Below, one piece after another: positions 33,521 through 42,177 of a stretch of DNA of 48,350 bases. Every line of letters starts with the position of its first letter. The stretch's first letter is position 1. The DNA is taken from NCBI GenBank assembly GCA_964462515.1, contig CAYWXK010000031.1, positions 1 through 48,350 of the forward strand, read 5' to 3'. Source of the DNA: CAYWXK01 sp964462515. Its GTDB lineage: Bacteria; Planctomycetota; Phycisphaerae; Sedimentisphaerales; Anaerobacaceae. Position numbers and translations under genes: made by a program. The notes under the pieces were generated by a model. That model had not been told where the DNA came from. It did no database searches and saw only the letters and a list, made by a program, of their open reading frames with translations.

Positions 33521-33706
33521 ATGGCAAAAGAAAGAGAGTCCTTGATAGTAGCCAGTAAAATTAAGGCCTACATTAAGAGCAAAAAAATGATGACCTCATC
33601 GGATGCCCTCGGGGCAATCAGTGAGAAGGTTCGTTGTATGCTCGATGCCGCAATCGAGCGGACAAAGGCCAACCGCCGCAGCACGGTAAAGCCGCAAGAC
33701 CTGTAA
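33521..33706 (+). CDS. Small bacterial histone (single histone fold)
   Basis: 61 aa; GGAGG eight bases before the ATG. The layout matches a histone fold. A short basic helix (SKIKAYIKSKKM) is followed by a loop and a long central helix (TSSDALGAISEKVRCMLDAA, continuing IERTKANRR). The diagnostic loop-2 sequence RSTVKPQDL aligns with the archaeal RKTIKAEDI. The protein ends just at the start of helix 3, as in the ~60-residue bacterial histones described from Bdellovibrio (established knowledge; similarity judged by eye). It is expected to dimerise and coat DNA. The gene is monocistronic, with its own promoter-like sequence and a strong terminator, which fits an abundant nucleoid protein. Confidence 0.8.
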   Translation: MAKERESLIVASKIKAYIKSKKMMTSSDALGAISEKVRCMLDAAIERTKANRRSTVKPQDL

Positions 33707-33766
33707 GCGAATTGTGCGTTAACACTTTTTCCTTACATAGCTTACGCTTAGAGCAGCATTATTGGA

Positions 33767-33808
33767 AAGTAAGCCGTTCCGTTTTTATCGAGACGGAACG
33801 GCTTACTT
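33767..33808 (+). terminator. Perfect 16-bp hairpin terminator behind the histone gene
   Basis: AAGTAAGCCGTTCCGT (33767-33782), a 10-base loop, then ACGGAACGGCTTACTT (33793-33808). The T-tract after the stem is poor, but the stem is perfect and 60 bases past the stop codon. From 33809 to 34272 I see AT-rich sequence with no convincing gene. Confidence 0.6.
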
Positions 33809-34272
33809 AATGCGGACCACTATTTGACAAAAATAATAGTTTGTTCTCTTCGCTCTTAGCCACCCTACACGCTACTCATCGCTGGTTCTGCCTGCCGAAA
33901 CACTCCCCGGCAACTAATCCACACACTCGTAGGGCATCTGTGTAGCACACTACCCCATAAAATATCAGCTATCAACATCGAAAGCTCCGCTTTTGCACAA
34001 AATTTATTCAACTTAACACCCCTAAAGCCCCGATTTATATAAAAGGTATTCGTGCAAGGGTCATATTTTTTTTCATCAGCTTCAAAATTAAGCTGATTTG
34101 ACTTTTGGACGATAAGTTTTTTACTGGTAATGCGACAGCAGGATGTGAAATCAGACATCTTCCGCATAGATATAGATTTGGTTTAGACGTGCTCCAATGA
34201 GAACGAGAAGGAAAAATTGTTGCAACTTCTTGTTTAGCAAAGACTTATGAGATTAAGCCCAAGGTTGGCTAT

Positions 34273-35577
34273 ATGAAGATTTTCATGTTAGGCTGGGAGT
34301 TCCCACCGTTTATCACAGGTGGTTTAGGTACAGCCTGCTTCGGACTCACTAAAGCGATGGACCTGCTCGGCGTGGAGATTATTTTTGTTCTGCCAAAAAT
34401 AGTCGAAGGCCAATACACCACTCACGTCAAGCTGCTAACCCCCCTCTCCGCTGCAAAATCCTCATCTTTCACGTTCGGCCAGATGAAAAACGTGAGGTTT
34501 CGAACAATAGACTCGCCTCTGCAGCCTTATGCAACGCCTGACCTCTACCGCCGAAAAATAGAAGAAATCTTAAGACAAAAACAAAGAATGCATACAGGCT
34601 CCATCGATTCAGCCGCCAAGCTTATCGGTGGATTGGACTACGCCGGCGATATGTTCAATGAGGTCCATCGTTATGCCGCTCTCGCCGCAGAACTTGCCAA
34701 AAATGAGCAGTTCGACATAGTCCACGCCCACGACTGGATGACATATCCTGCCGGAATTGTCGTCTCGGCAATCAGCGGCAAACCGCTCATTATCCACGTG
34801 CACTCCACAGAATTTGACCGCAGCGGCGAGCACGTCAACCAGCCGATTTATGACATAGAGCGACAGGGTATGGAGCGCGCCGATAAGGTAATCGCCGTAA
34901 GCTACTATACCCGCAGCATCATAATCAGCCGTTACGGCATCAGCGGCGACAAGGTGGAAGTTGTGCATAATGGCGTAGAACGCGATAACAACGATAATAA
35001 TAATGACTGGCCCTCGCTCGACAGTGGTATCAAAAAAGGCGAGAAAATTGTTTTGTTCCTCGGCCGAATTACAATGCAAAAAGGCCCTGAGTATTTTCTG
35101 CTGGCTGCCAAGAAAGTCCTCGAAATAATGGATGACGTCAAGTTCGTTATGGCCGGGTCAGGCGACCTAATGCACCGCACCGTTGAAATGGCCGCCGAGC
35201 TCGGTATCGGCCACAAAGTGCTCTTTACAGGCTTTTTGCGAGGCGACGACGTCCGAATGATTTACAGAATGGCCGATTTATATGTGATGCCCTCGGTTTC
35301 AGAACCATTTGGAATCGCCCCCCTGGAGGCGATCAACAATGATGTGCCGGTCATCATCAGCAAGCAAAGCGGCGTATCAGAAGTCCTGACCCACGCTCTG
35401 AAAGTTGACTTCTGGGACGTCAACGAGATTGCAAATAAGATTGTTGCAGTGCTCAAGTATCCGCCGTTGCAGATTACGCTGCGAGACCACGGCGGTTCTG
35501 AGGTGAGAAAATTACGCTGGAAGGATAGCGCCGCCAAGTGTATGAAAATATACGAGGAAATGCTGGTCGCTGTCTGA
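34273..35577 (+). CDS. Glycogen-synthase-like glycosyltransferase (GT4/GT5 type)
   Basis: 434 aa, GT-B fold. The N-terminal signature MKIFMLGWEFPPFITGGLGT is typical of starch/glycogen synthase relatives. FDIVHAHDWMTYPAGI (~150) forms the acceptor-side cleft, and KVIAVSYYTRSII is followed by VEVVHNGVE. The C-terminal nucleotide-sugar domain has VLFLGRITMQKGPEYFL (~258), and the EX7E motif lies in SEPFGIAPLEA (E344...E352). It is the first gene of a plus-strand trio with GH57 and GH133 enzymes, spaced 60-72 bases apart. The set is typical of glycogen or alpha-glucan metabolism in bacteria. The donor is probably ADP- or UDP-glucose. It is shorter than classical GlgA (~470-480 aa), and whether it elongates glycogen or makes maltose-1-phosphate cannot be told. 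Confidence 0.85.
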   Translation: MKIFMLGWEFPPFITGGLGTACFGLTKAMDLLGVEIIFVLPKIVEGQYTTHVKLLTPLSAAKSSSFTFGQMKNVRFRTIDSPLQPYATPDLYRRKIEEILRQKQRMHTGSIDSAAKLIGGLDYAGDMFNEVHRYAALAAELAKNEQFDIVHAHDWMTYPAGIVVSAISGKPLIIHVHSTEFDRSGEHVNQPIYDIERQGMERADKVIAVSYYTRSIIISRYGISGDKVEVVHNGVERDNNDNNNDWPSLDSGIKKGEKIVLFLGRITMQKGPEYFLLAAKKVLEIMDDVKFVMAGSGDLMHRTVEMAAELGIGHKVLFTGFLRGDDVRMIYRMADLYVMPSVSEPFGIAPLEAINNDVPVIISKQSGVSEVLTHALKVDFWDVNEIANKIVAVLKYPPLQITLRDHGGSEVRKLRWKDSAAKCMKIYEEMLVAV

Positions 35578-35637
35578 AGTTAAATAGCCGCATTTGGCGA
35601 TCAAGGACTCTCTTCAGCACTTTTAAGGTTTTTTCAA

Positions 35638-36885
35638 ATGCCTTCGGTATGTTTTTATTTTCAAGTTCACCAGCCTTTACGGCTTAGGCATTATACCGTA
35701 TTCGACAAAGACGAGCAGTATTTCGATGAACACAAAAACGCTGCTATATGCCGAAAGGTCGCAAACAAGTGTTATCTTCCTGCCAACCGGCTGATTTTAG
35801 ATATGATTCGCAAATTTAAGGGCAGGTTTAAGGTGGCATATAGTTTAACCGGCGTATTACTGGAGCAACTGGAATGCTACTCACCTGAAGTCATAAGCAC
35901 TTTTCACGCACTTGCCCAGACCGGCTGCGTAGAGTTTTTGGCTGAGACCTATTACCACAGCCTGAGTTTCTTATACTCACGTGACGAGTTCGTTGAACAG
36001 GTCAACAAACACATTGACGTTATTAACAGCTTTTTCGGCCAGAAGCCGCGAGTATTCAGAAATACAGAGCTGATATACAACAACGATTTAGCTTCTCTGG
36101 TTGAATCAACAGCCCTTTTCGATGCAATAGTGACCGAGGGAGCCGACCACATCTTACAGGGTCGAAGTCCCAATTTCCTCTATCGCCCCAAAGACTCCAA
36201 CAAGCTGAAACTGCTGCTAAAAAATTATGCGCTCAGCGATGATATTGCATTTAGATTTTCCAACCGTGATTGGCCTGAGTGGCCGTTGACAGCCGATAAG
36301 TTCGCCCGATGGGTAAGCAAGATTAACGGCAACGGCGTCGTGGTCAACCTCTTTATGGATTATGAGACATTCGGCGAACACCAGTGGAAGGATACAGGCA
36401 TATTTGATTTTATGCGCCATCTGCCGAACGAAGTCCTCAAACATCCGGACAACAATTTTAAGACCCCCGGCGAAGTAGTCCAATGTTACCAGCCTGTCGA
36501 TACAATTGATGTGCCGCACATTATAAGCTGGGCTGACACCGAAAGGGACCTCTCTGCCTGGCTCGGAAATGCCATGCAATCCAATGCAATTCACGAGCTC
36601 TACAGGCTTGAAAAAAAGGTCAAACAAACAAACGACCAGAAAATCATCTCCGATTGGCGAAAACTACAGGCCTCCGACCATTTTTATTATATGTGCACCA
36701 AATACTTTTCTGACGGCGATGTGCACAAATACTTCAATCCATACGACTCTCCTTACGACTCCTATATAAACTTTATGAATGTTCTTAATAACCTCCAGAG
36801 CCGTTGTGCCAAACACACAGAAGAACAGGCACTTTGTGGCTTATCACAAGGTGAAAATCCGCCTGATTTACAAATCGTAGGTTAG
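35638..36885 (+). CDS. GH57 family alpha-amylase/glucanotransferase-like enzyme
   Basis: 415 aa, cytoplasmic (no signal peptide). GH57 signatures: region 1 VCFYFQVHQPLRLR (HQP at 11-13), ETYYHSLSFLYS, nucleophile region FRNTELIYNN (E144), and the acid/base region VVNLFMDYETFGEHQW (D241). The sequence ends with a helical domain (DHFYYMCTKYFSDGDVHKYF) usual in GH57. Such enzymes hydrolyse or rearrange alpha-1,4-glucans. Next to a synthase-like GT and a debranching enzyme it probably shapes storage glycogen. The start is ATG 35638 with AAGG about ten bases upstream. Branching-enzyme activity is possible, but those GH57 members are longer. Confidence 0.88.
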   Translation: MPSVCFYFQVHQPLRLRHYTVFDKDEQYFDEHKNAAICRKVANKCYLPANRLILDMIRKFKGRFKVAYSLTGVLLEQLECYSPEVISTFHALAQTGCVEFLAETYYHSLSFLYSRDEFVEQVNKHIDVINSFFGQKPRVFRNTELIYNNDLASLVESTALFDAIVTEGADHILQGRSPNFLYRPKDSNKLKLLLKNYALSDDIAFRFSNRDWPEWPLTADKFARWVSKINGNGVVVNLFMDYETFGEHQWKDTGIFDFMRHLPNEVLKHPDNNFKTPGEVVQCYQPVDTIDVPHIISWADTERDLSAWLGNAMQSNAIHELYRLEKKVKQTNDQKIISDWRKLQASDHFYYMCTKYFSDGDVHKYFNPYDSPYDSYINFMNVLNNLQSRCAKHTEEQALCGLSQGENPPDLQIVG

Positions 36886-36957
36886 ACGACCAGATTTAGC
36901 TCCTAAAGCAACTTTATCTCTGGCGTTTTGTCAGGTTATGTTTGTTAGTGTCAGACT

Positions 36958-39051
36958 ATGTTAGCACTGCAAAAAACTAAAAGTGCCTCAATCCTGTCCG
37001 TACCAATAGGCGGCCAGCCTGTTGAGAACCTTCTGACTAAAGAGTGGCTTTTGACCAATGGCCGCAGCAGCTACGCCTCATCAACAATTATTGGCTGCAA
37101 TACAAGAAGGTATCACGGCCTGCTTATCGGCACACTTGAGCCCCCGACGAACAGAATAATGGCGCTCGCCAACTGCCTCGAAATAATAATATGCAATGGA
37201 AATGCCTTTAATCTTTCCACCCTTGAATTTAGTGATAGATTCACACCGGCAGGATTCAATTACATCAAAAAATTCCACCAGGATATCGGCGTCCACTTCG
37301 ATTATGATTTGGGCAAACTTAAATTAACCAAATCCATCTATCTTGTTCGTGACGTTGATACGGTCGCTGTAGAGTATGATTGGACAAGCGTTCAAGAGCC
37401 GGTAGAGTTTGTTTTGCGGCCCTTCGTTGGCTTACGGGACTTCCACTCACTGCAAAAATCGTATCCTGATAAATCGGGATTATCTTCAAAGCGGCTTGGT
37501 GATGGTTTGCTGGTCGGCAATGACAGACCGGATAGTTGCCAACTGTTTTTAAGCTGCCCTGCTGCAAAATTCGAGCTTGACCAGCAGTGGTGGTTCGATT
37601 TCGTATATCGCATCGATAGAGAAAGGGGGCAGGACTTTACAGAAGATTTGTGGACACCGGGCTTCTTTAGATGCCGGATAGATTTGCCAACCAGAATCGT
37701 CCTCTGGGCAACCCTCGGCAGCCGTATAGAAAATGAAGCCCGACTTGTTGGGGCCGACATCGATTCAGTTCGTGAGGATTTGCATAACCACCAAAACGCC
37801 ATTGTAGCCGCCACAAAAAAAAATAGAGACCAGAAACTAAAAATACTTTACCTGGCTGCCGACCAATTCGTTGTTAAACGTAATTCAAACCGCGCTTCTA
37901 AAACTACTATTTTAGCCGGCTACCCCTGGTTTGCAGACTGGGGCAGAGACACCTTTATCGCCCTGCCGGGCCTGCTCCTATCGACCGGCAGATTTGACCA
38001 GGCCAAGTCGGTTTTAACTACTTTTGCCCAGGCCGCAGATGGAGGTATGATTCCAAACTATTTCGATGATAGGACCGCTGCTGCTCAATTCAACAGTGTC
38101 GATGCCTCCCTCTGGTTTATCAACGCAGCCTTTCAATACTTAACTGCCACAGCCGACTCGACAACTTTTATGCAGGACTTTATGCCTGTAATCCGCTGGA
38201 TTGTGGACTCTTACGACAAGGGCACACGCTTTGGTATCCACGCCGACGCTGATGGCCTTATAGCAGCAGGCGATAACCGCACGCAGTTGACCTGGATGGA
38301 CGCAAAATTTGCCGGTGCCGCGTTTACGCCCAGATGCGGAAAGGCCGTCGAGGTTAATGCACTTTGGTTCAACGCCCTCTGCCGGCTTGCTCAATTTTAT
38401 ACCACCCGTGATTTAGAAAACGCACGCCGTTACAAATCTATGGCTGATAAAGTTGAAGCTAACTTCGGCAAATTATTCTGGAATGGGGAATGTGGATACT
38501 TAAACGACCGCATTTTGCCTGATGGTTCTCCTGACCCAACACTTCGCCCAAATCAGATTTTTGCCGTCTCACTTCCATTTTCGCCGTTATCGGCTGACCA
38601 GCAAAAATCAGTCGTAGATATAGTAGAAAAACATTTACTGACACCTTACGGCCTGCGAACGTTAAATGCTGGTGACAGCCGTTATAAAGGCAAATACACC
38701 GGCCCCCAGCAGCAACGAGATGAGGCCTACCATCAGGGCACGGTTTGGCCCTATCTAATAGGCCCATTCGTCGAAAGCTATCTGAAGGTCAACGGATTCA
38801 GCCGGAAATCCAAAAAGAAGGCTGCAACATTTATCCAGCCCCTGTTAGAACATCTAACAAAAGATGCCTGCCTGGGAAGTATCTCTGAGATATTTGATGG
38901 CGATTACCCTCATACACCACGAGGCTGCTTCGCCCAGGCCTGGAGCGTGGCCGAACTTATTAGAGCTTACCAGTTGGTGAACCCCGTTAGAAATTTTACT
39001 AAAGGCATTTTTAATGTTTATCCTGCCTTAAAAAACCATACACGGCGTTAA
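36958..39051 (+). CDS. Amylo-alpha-1,6-glucosidase (glycogen debranching, GH133-like)
   Basis: 697 aa. The N-terminal beta-sandwich domain has EWLLTNGRSSYASSTIIGCN, then TRRYHGLLIG, the usual start of bacterial debranching enzymes. The C-terminal (alpha/alpha)6 barrel has YPWFADWGRDTFIALPGLLL (~320), TQLTWMDAKF (~443), KAVEVNALWFNAL (~461), RPNQIFAVSLPFSPL (~525) and RDEAYHQGTVWPYLIGPF (~588). It releases glucose or short oligomers at alpha-1,6 branch points (family knowledge). It is the third gene of the alpha-glucan cluster. The final 24 codons (from VNPVRNFTKG) and the stop codon lie inside an inverted-repeat element (38982-39112), so the native C-terminus seems to have been replaced. No strong Shine-Dalgarno precedes ATG 36958. 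Confidence 0.9.
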   Translation: MLALQKTKSASILSVPIGGQPVENLLTKEWLLTNGRSSYASSTIIGCNTRRYHGLLIGTLEPPTNRIMALANCLEIIICNGNAFNLSTLEFSDRFTPAGFNYIKKFHQDIGVHFDYDLGKLKLTKSIYLVRDVDTVAVEYDWTSVQEPVEFVLRPFVGLRDFHSLQKSYPDKSGLSSKRLGDGLLVGNDRPDSCQLFLSCPAAKFELDQQWWFDFVYRIDRERGQDFTEDLWTPGFFRCRIDLPTRIVLWATLGSRIENEARLVGADIDSVREDLHNHQNAIVAATKKNRDQKLKILYLAADQFVVKRNSNRASKTTILAGYPWFADWGRDTFIALPGLLLSTGRFDQAKSVLTTFAQAADGGMIPNYFDDRTAAAQFNSVDASLWFINAAFQYLTATADSTTFMQDFMPVIRWIVDSYDKGTRFGIHADADGLIAAGDNRTQLTWMDAKFAGAAFTPRCGKAVEVNALWFNALCRLAQFYTTRDLENARRYKSMADKVEANFGKLFWNGECGYLNDRILPDGSPDPTLRPNQIFAVSLPFSPLSADQQKSVVDIVEKHLLTPYGLRTLNAGDSRYKGKYTGPQQQRDEAYHQGTVWPYLIGPFVESYLKVNGFSRKSKKKAATFIQPLLEHLTKDACLGSISEIFDGDYPHTPRGCFAQAWSVAELIRAYQLVNPVRNFTKGIFNVYPALKNHTRR

Positions 39052-39112
39052 TCCTGTTAGGGACCTAAAAGGAACAGTCTCTAACGGGGTCAGGGCTTCC
39101 TTTCTAACGGGG
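38982..39112. repeat. 131-bp MITE-like element with CCCCGTTAGAAA terminal inverted repeats
   Basis: CCCCGTTAGAAA (38982-38993) and TTTCTAACGGGG (39101-39112) are perfect 12-bp inverted termini. Inside lies a second pair, CCTGTTAGGGAC (39053-39064) and GTCTCTAACGGGG (39077-39089). The stop codon of the debranching enzyme (39049-39051) is within it. Related palindrome: 6078-6114. The rest of 39113-39289 shows no gene. Confidence 0.7.
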
Positions 39113-39289
39113 TGAACAGCTAAAAATCGCCTAATCCCAAAGGTCAACTCCAACCGAAAAATATCAACTCCCAACCCTTATGCTGCTCCGCTTTATGTGC
39201 TGGCCACAACCCTTTTTCTGCGAAATAAAGCTTATCTACTCTGTCTATCCTCCCTAAACTCTCAATAAGAAATATCTCTGCACTTTTTC

Positions 39290-39318
39290 TTATCATTTGC
39301 CCGAAAATCTGGTATAAT
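39290..39318 (+). promoter_or_regulatory. Putative extended -10 promoter
   Basis: TTATCA (39290-39295), 17-base spacer, TATAAT (39313-39318) with TGG immediately before it, about 47 bases ahead of the next gene's start. Confidence 0.5.
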
Positions 39319-39364
39319 TTACAGGTAGTCATAAAAAAACTGGTTAGTGTTGGAGGATAAAAAA

Positions 39365-40264
39365 ATGAAAACTATGGGCATCATAAATACAAAAATACTC
39401 CTGCTGATTCTCTTCTTTGCCTTTCTTTCCGATGGCTTCGCCCAACAGGAACCAAACAAAATCACCATCGAAAGGCTCCCTATCTTTCAAAAGTATCTCA
39501 AAATGGCAGCCCAAACGGAGCAAAAAGAACGAGCTACTCAGGGGGCCGAAGTCGCCAGACCAAGAACTGCCATCGTGAGAATGACAGATTTTCACCTCAA
39601 AGATGGCAAGCTCTTATTCGGAAAGCTGGTTGATGAGGACAAAAATAAAATTACCATCGAACAATTGGAAGGAAGTAAGATTATCGTATCCACCTATAGC
39701 AAAAGAGACATCGACCCCAGGACGCTTCAAATTAAGACCATCCCGGAATATAAATACTACATAGACCTGGCCGAATATTTTTCCGGCAGAACCTGGGACT
39801 TTACAGACGACCCGGATGATTTCATACAGGCAATCCGCTGCTATGAGAAAGCCAAGCTTCTCACCACAGGGGCAGAAACTCAAGACAATGACAGAATCGG
39901 GCAAATCGACGAGAAAATCAAACAACTCCAGGCCGATAGAGAGGTCTGGACACGAGAAGTAGAATCCCGCGCCAAACTAAAAAAACTCGAATTCGAGGCC
40001 GAGATGGAAAAAAGACTCAAAGAGCTTGAGGATAAAGTCAACGCCAGCACTCAAAAAGTTAATGAGAGCGTGGAGCGGCTTGATAAGGCCATGACCCAGA
40101 TACAGGATAATCAAAAAAAGCTTGAGCAAAGCATTACCGTAATGGAGCAGGAAACATCCAGAAGATTAAACATAATGGCAGAACAGACCGAGGCCAATAG
40201 ACGCCTCACTGACCCTTTTTACTTCGCTCCACGATACCGTTATCCTTACGGATACTCACGATAA
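39365..40264 (+). CDS. Secreted coiled-coil protein of unknown function
   Basis: 299 aa from ATG 39365, GGAGG eight bases upstream; an in-frame TTG at 39347 would overlap that box. The signal peptide (TKILLLILFFAFLSDGFAQQ) is followed by a ~60-residue beta-rich stretch (FHLKDGKLLFGKLVDEDKNK, continuing ITIEQLEGSKII) like a small barrel. A short helical, TPR-like part follows (DDFIQAIRCYEKAKLL ~150). From ~175 to 280 there is a long heptad-rich coiled coil (KKLEFEAEMEKRLKELEDKV and SVERLDKAMTQIQDNQKKLE). The tail YFAPRYRYPYGYSR is aromatic. It is probably periplasmic, structural or scaffolding; no enzyme motif was seen. It has its own promoter and stands between the glucan cluster and convergent membrane genes. 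Confidence 0.65.
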   Translation: MKTMGIINTKILLLILFFAFLSDGFAQQEPNKITIERLPIFQKYLKMAAQTEQKERATQGAEVARPRTAIVRMTDFHLKDGKLLFGKLVDEDKNKITIEQLEGSKIIVSTYSKRDIDPRTLQIKTIPEYKYYIDLAEYFSGRTWDFTDDPDDFIQAIRCYEKAKLLTTGAETQDNDRIGQIDEKIKQLQADREVWTREVESRAKLKKLEFEAEMEKRLKELEDKVNASTQKVNESVERLDKAMTQIQDNQKKLEQSITVMEQETSRRLNIMAEQTEANRRLTDPFYFAPRYRYPYGYSR

Positions 40265-40422
40265 GGCCGGATTATTAACCTATATTTCTCACCGCTGAGA
40301 ACGCAAGAGACCGCATAGGTTTTTGTGTCGTGAGGCATCCTGTGGATTATGTAAGGGCTTGCACTCTGTCGCAGGTTAAATGATTGGGCAAAACGGTGGC
40401 CGTCCCTATGTTTCATTTCTTT

Positions 40423-40875
40423 TCATTTTTCGCCCGCCATTTTTAGCCTAATAATTTTATACAAGTAAAGTAGTAAAAACTCAATGGCATAACATGCCAT
40501 TATTAACGAAAATACGCCGATAAACAATTTCTTTGATGCAATTACATAATCTTCATGTGTCATTCTAACTGAAAGCAGAGTAAAAGCTCCGCCCAAAGAG
40601 AAAATACAAGTAACGATTCCATAAATAACAATTAAGCTTATGGTCAATTTTAGCCAGTAGGGACCAATACCTTTCAGACTTTTGTCAAAAAACCAATCCT
40701 TTCCTTGTCGCAATTCTTTAGTAATAGCAAGTCTAGCGCAAACCACCACGCCAATTCCGATATTAAGTGCTAAAGCTATTTTGCCTGAGGGAAGAGAAAA
40801 ACCCAATAACAAACAAAGGTGAATAAGAAAACTAAATAGAATACCCAAGAAATCAAAACATAATAAAATTATCAT
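40423..40875 (-). CDS. Four-helix membrane protein, paralogue of 41008-41442
   Basis: 150 aa with four hydrophobic helices: MIILLCFDFLGILFSFLIHL; KIALALNIGIGVVVCARLAI; LKLTISLIVIYGIVTCIFSL; LFIGVFSLIMACYAIEFLLL. Between helices 2 and 3 is a charged loop, KELRQGKDWFFDKSLKGIGPYWL. A motif shared with the neighbouring gene is I-H-x-C-x-L near residue 19 and D-F/W-x-K-x-x-x-G-x-x-P-x-W-L before helix 3. No family is known to me. The gap 40265-40422 holds a 'caccgctgagaacgcaagagaccgc' low-complexity word and no gene. Confidence 0.6.
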   Translation of the reverse strand: MIILLCFDFLGILFSFLIHLCLLLGFSLPSGKIALALNIGIGVVVCARLAITKELRQGKDWFFDKSLKGIGPYWLKLTISLIVIYGIVTCIFSLGGAFTLLSVRMTHEDYVIASKKLFIGVFSLIMACYAIEFLLLYLYKIIRLKMAGEK

Positions 40876-41007
40876 TAAAAACTCCAGTATGCAATACCTT
40901 CAAATATCACTGTTGTATCTTCAGCCGATGTATGAATTTAATCTATTTTCTACTTTTCAAAAAACACCCAAATTTCAATCATGGGCAATCGGTTAGTCAC
41001 TCTCAAA

Positions 41008-41442
41008 TTACGTGTGCTTTTTTAGACGTCTACAAGAATATAATATTGCGAAAGCCAAAGAATACAATGCCATCCAATAGCCCGAAAATCCTCGGAAGCT
41101 GTTCTCTATTATTCCTTGCCCGTTAGCGTTGACTGCGCTGGAAAAATGTCTCTTATATATAACGAAAATTAATCCACCCATAGCATATATAATTAACAAA
41201 CCAGTCATAATTGACAACCATCCGGGGCAAACACCAGATATAGTTTTCCTGAAATCCTTTACATTAAGTTCACCACGAGTTTTTCTTGAAATAGTATAAG
41301 CCATGTAAAGTACAACCATAGCACCTATATCAATCAATATCATTACCTTTCTTGGCGGCTCATAAATATGGAAAAGTGAGCAGAAGTGAATAACGGCACT
41401 TAACACCAGACCAATAACTGAAATAACAATTAATAGTATCAA
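41008..41442 (-). CDS. Four-helix membrane protein, paralogue of 40423-40875
   Basis: 144 aa with the same topology as its neighbour: MILLIVISVIGLVLSAVIHF; VMILIDIGAMVVLYMAYTIS; WLSIMTGLLIIYAMGGLIFV; YWMALYSLAFAILYSCRRLK. The inter-helix loop KDFRKTISGVCPGWL parallels FFDKSLKGIGPYWL of the other gene. The C-terminal FRGFSGYWMALYSLAFAILY is a striking aromatic helix. The two genes look like a tandem duplication with considerable divergence. Function unknown; a role as small-molecule sensor or membrane scaffold is only a guess. Confidence 0.6.
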   Translation of the reverse strand: MILLIVISVIGLVLSAVIHFCSLFHIYEPPRKVMILIDIGAMVVLYMAYTISRKTRGELNVKDFRKTISGVCPGWLSIMTGLLIIYAMGGLIFVIYKRHFSSAVNANGQGIIENSFRGFSGYWMALYSLAFAILYSCRRLKKHT

Positions 41443-41478
41443 CTTAAAATCTCCGCCGCCGCTGTTTTTTGCGCCTGT

Positions 41479-42111
41479 TCAAAATTCTTTAGCTATTTGT
41501 TTTGCTTTTTCAATGGCTTCAGTCCGCTTTTGGTCTGCGACATCTTTTCCTTTCGCGAGAGTAGGTTCAACCACCACTGAAAGGATTTTGCCGAACCCTA
41601 TAAATGAAAGTATCAGCTCAAGATACCTTTTTTGCAGGTCAAACGCTTCGCCGGGGGTTCCGGGCGGATACTCGCCGCCGCGTGCGTAGGCAATAAAAAC
41701 AGGCTTTTCTTTGACCAGCCCCTGATAGTTTCCACTGCTGTCAACGGTGAAGGTGTAGCCGGGCTGGACGATGATGTCTATGTATTGTTTCAGCCGATAG
41801 GGAATTGAAAAATTCCACATCGGCGTCGCAATAACATATTTATCCGCCGATTTGAACTCTTCAATTATAAAAACGACCTGCTCCCAAATCCGGCGGTCCT
41901 CCTGCGAATGTTCTTTGCCGTGCATTATCTTGTATTTTGCTGAGGCTGCTTTGAAATCAAAGGCCGGCAGCCGCTTTTTAAAAATGTCGATAGTCTTAAC
42001 CTTGTCGCCGGGATGAATCTGCAAATACGCCTCAATGAACGCATCCGCTGCCGCAATCGAATACGATAGCTCGCCCATCGGCGACGCCTTTATGTATAGA
42101 ATCTTACTCAT
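41479..42111 (-). CDS. FMN-dependent NADH-azoreductase / NAD(P)H-quinone oxidoreductase family
   Basis: 210 aa from ATG 42111 (MSKILYIKASPMGELSYSIA), GAGG five bases upstream; a longer start at 42153 would read through a palindromic repeat. Flavodoxin-like fold: the phosphate-binding loop KASPMGELSYS, the flavin-contact motif ATPMWNFSIPYRLKQYID (~95-112), and the third loop YARGGEYPPGTPGEAFD (~140). This is the pattern of AzoR and its relatives, which reduce quinones and azo compounds with NAD(P)H. It is probably cytosolic and involved in electrophile or quinone detoxification. It follows the UroD-family gene on the same strand, separated by the palindrome at 42126-42163. Confidence 0.85.
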   Translation of the reverse strand: MSKILYIKASPMGELSYSIAAADAFIEAYLQIHPGDKVKTIDIFKKRLPAFDFKAASAKYKIMHGKEHSQEDRRIWEQVVFIIEEFKSADKYVIATPMWNFSIPYRLKQYIDIIVQPGYTFTVDSSGNYQGLVKEKPVFIAYARGGEYPPGTPGEAFDLQKRYLELILSFIGFGKILSVVVEPTLAKGKDVADQKRTEAIEKAKQIAKEF

Positions 42112-42125
42112 AGTGTCCTCACTTT

Positions 42126-42163
42126 CCCCCGCGTCTTGCTTGGCGCAAGACAAGCAGCGGGGG
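42126..42163. repeat. Palindromic CCCCCGC...GCGGGGG repeat
   Basis: Arms CCCCCGC/GCGGGGG with an inner TCTTGC...GCAAGA stem; same architecture as 1083-1142 and 26024-26057. It lies between the UroD-like and azoreductase genes and would form a hairpin in their shared transcript. Confidence 0.75.
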
Positions 42164-42177
42164 CTAAAACGTCGGCT

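Noticed and set aside
33865..34167. 100-aa frame on the minus strand between histone and glycosyltransferase
   Set aside because: Composition is not protein-like, there is no ribosome-binding site, and no motif was seen.
42112..42153. Upstream start for the azoreductase gene
   Set aside because: It reads through the CCCCCGC palindrome. ATG 42111 has GAGG at the right distance and the family's usual first residues.
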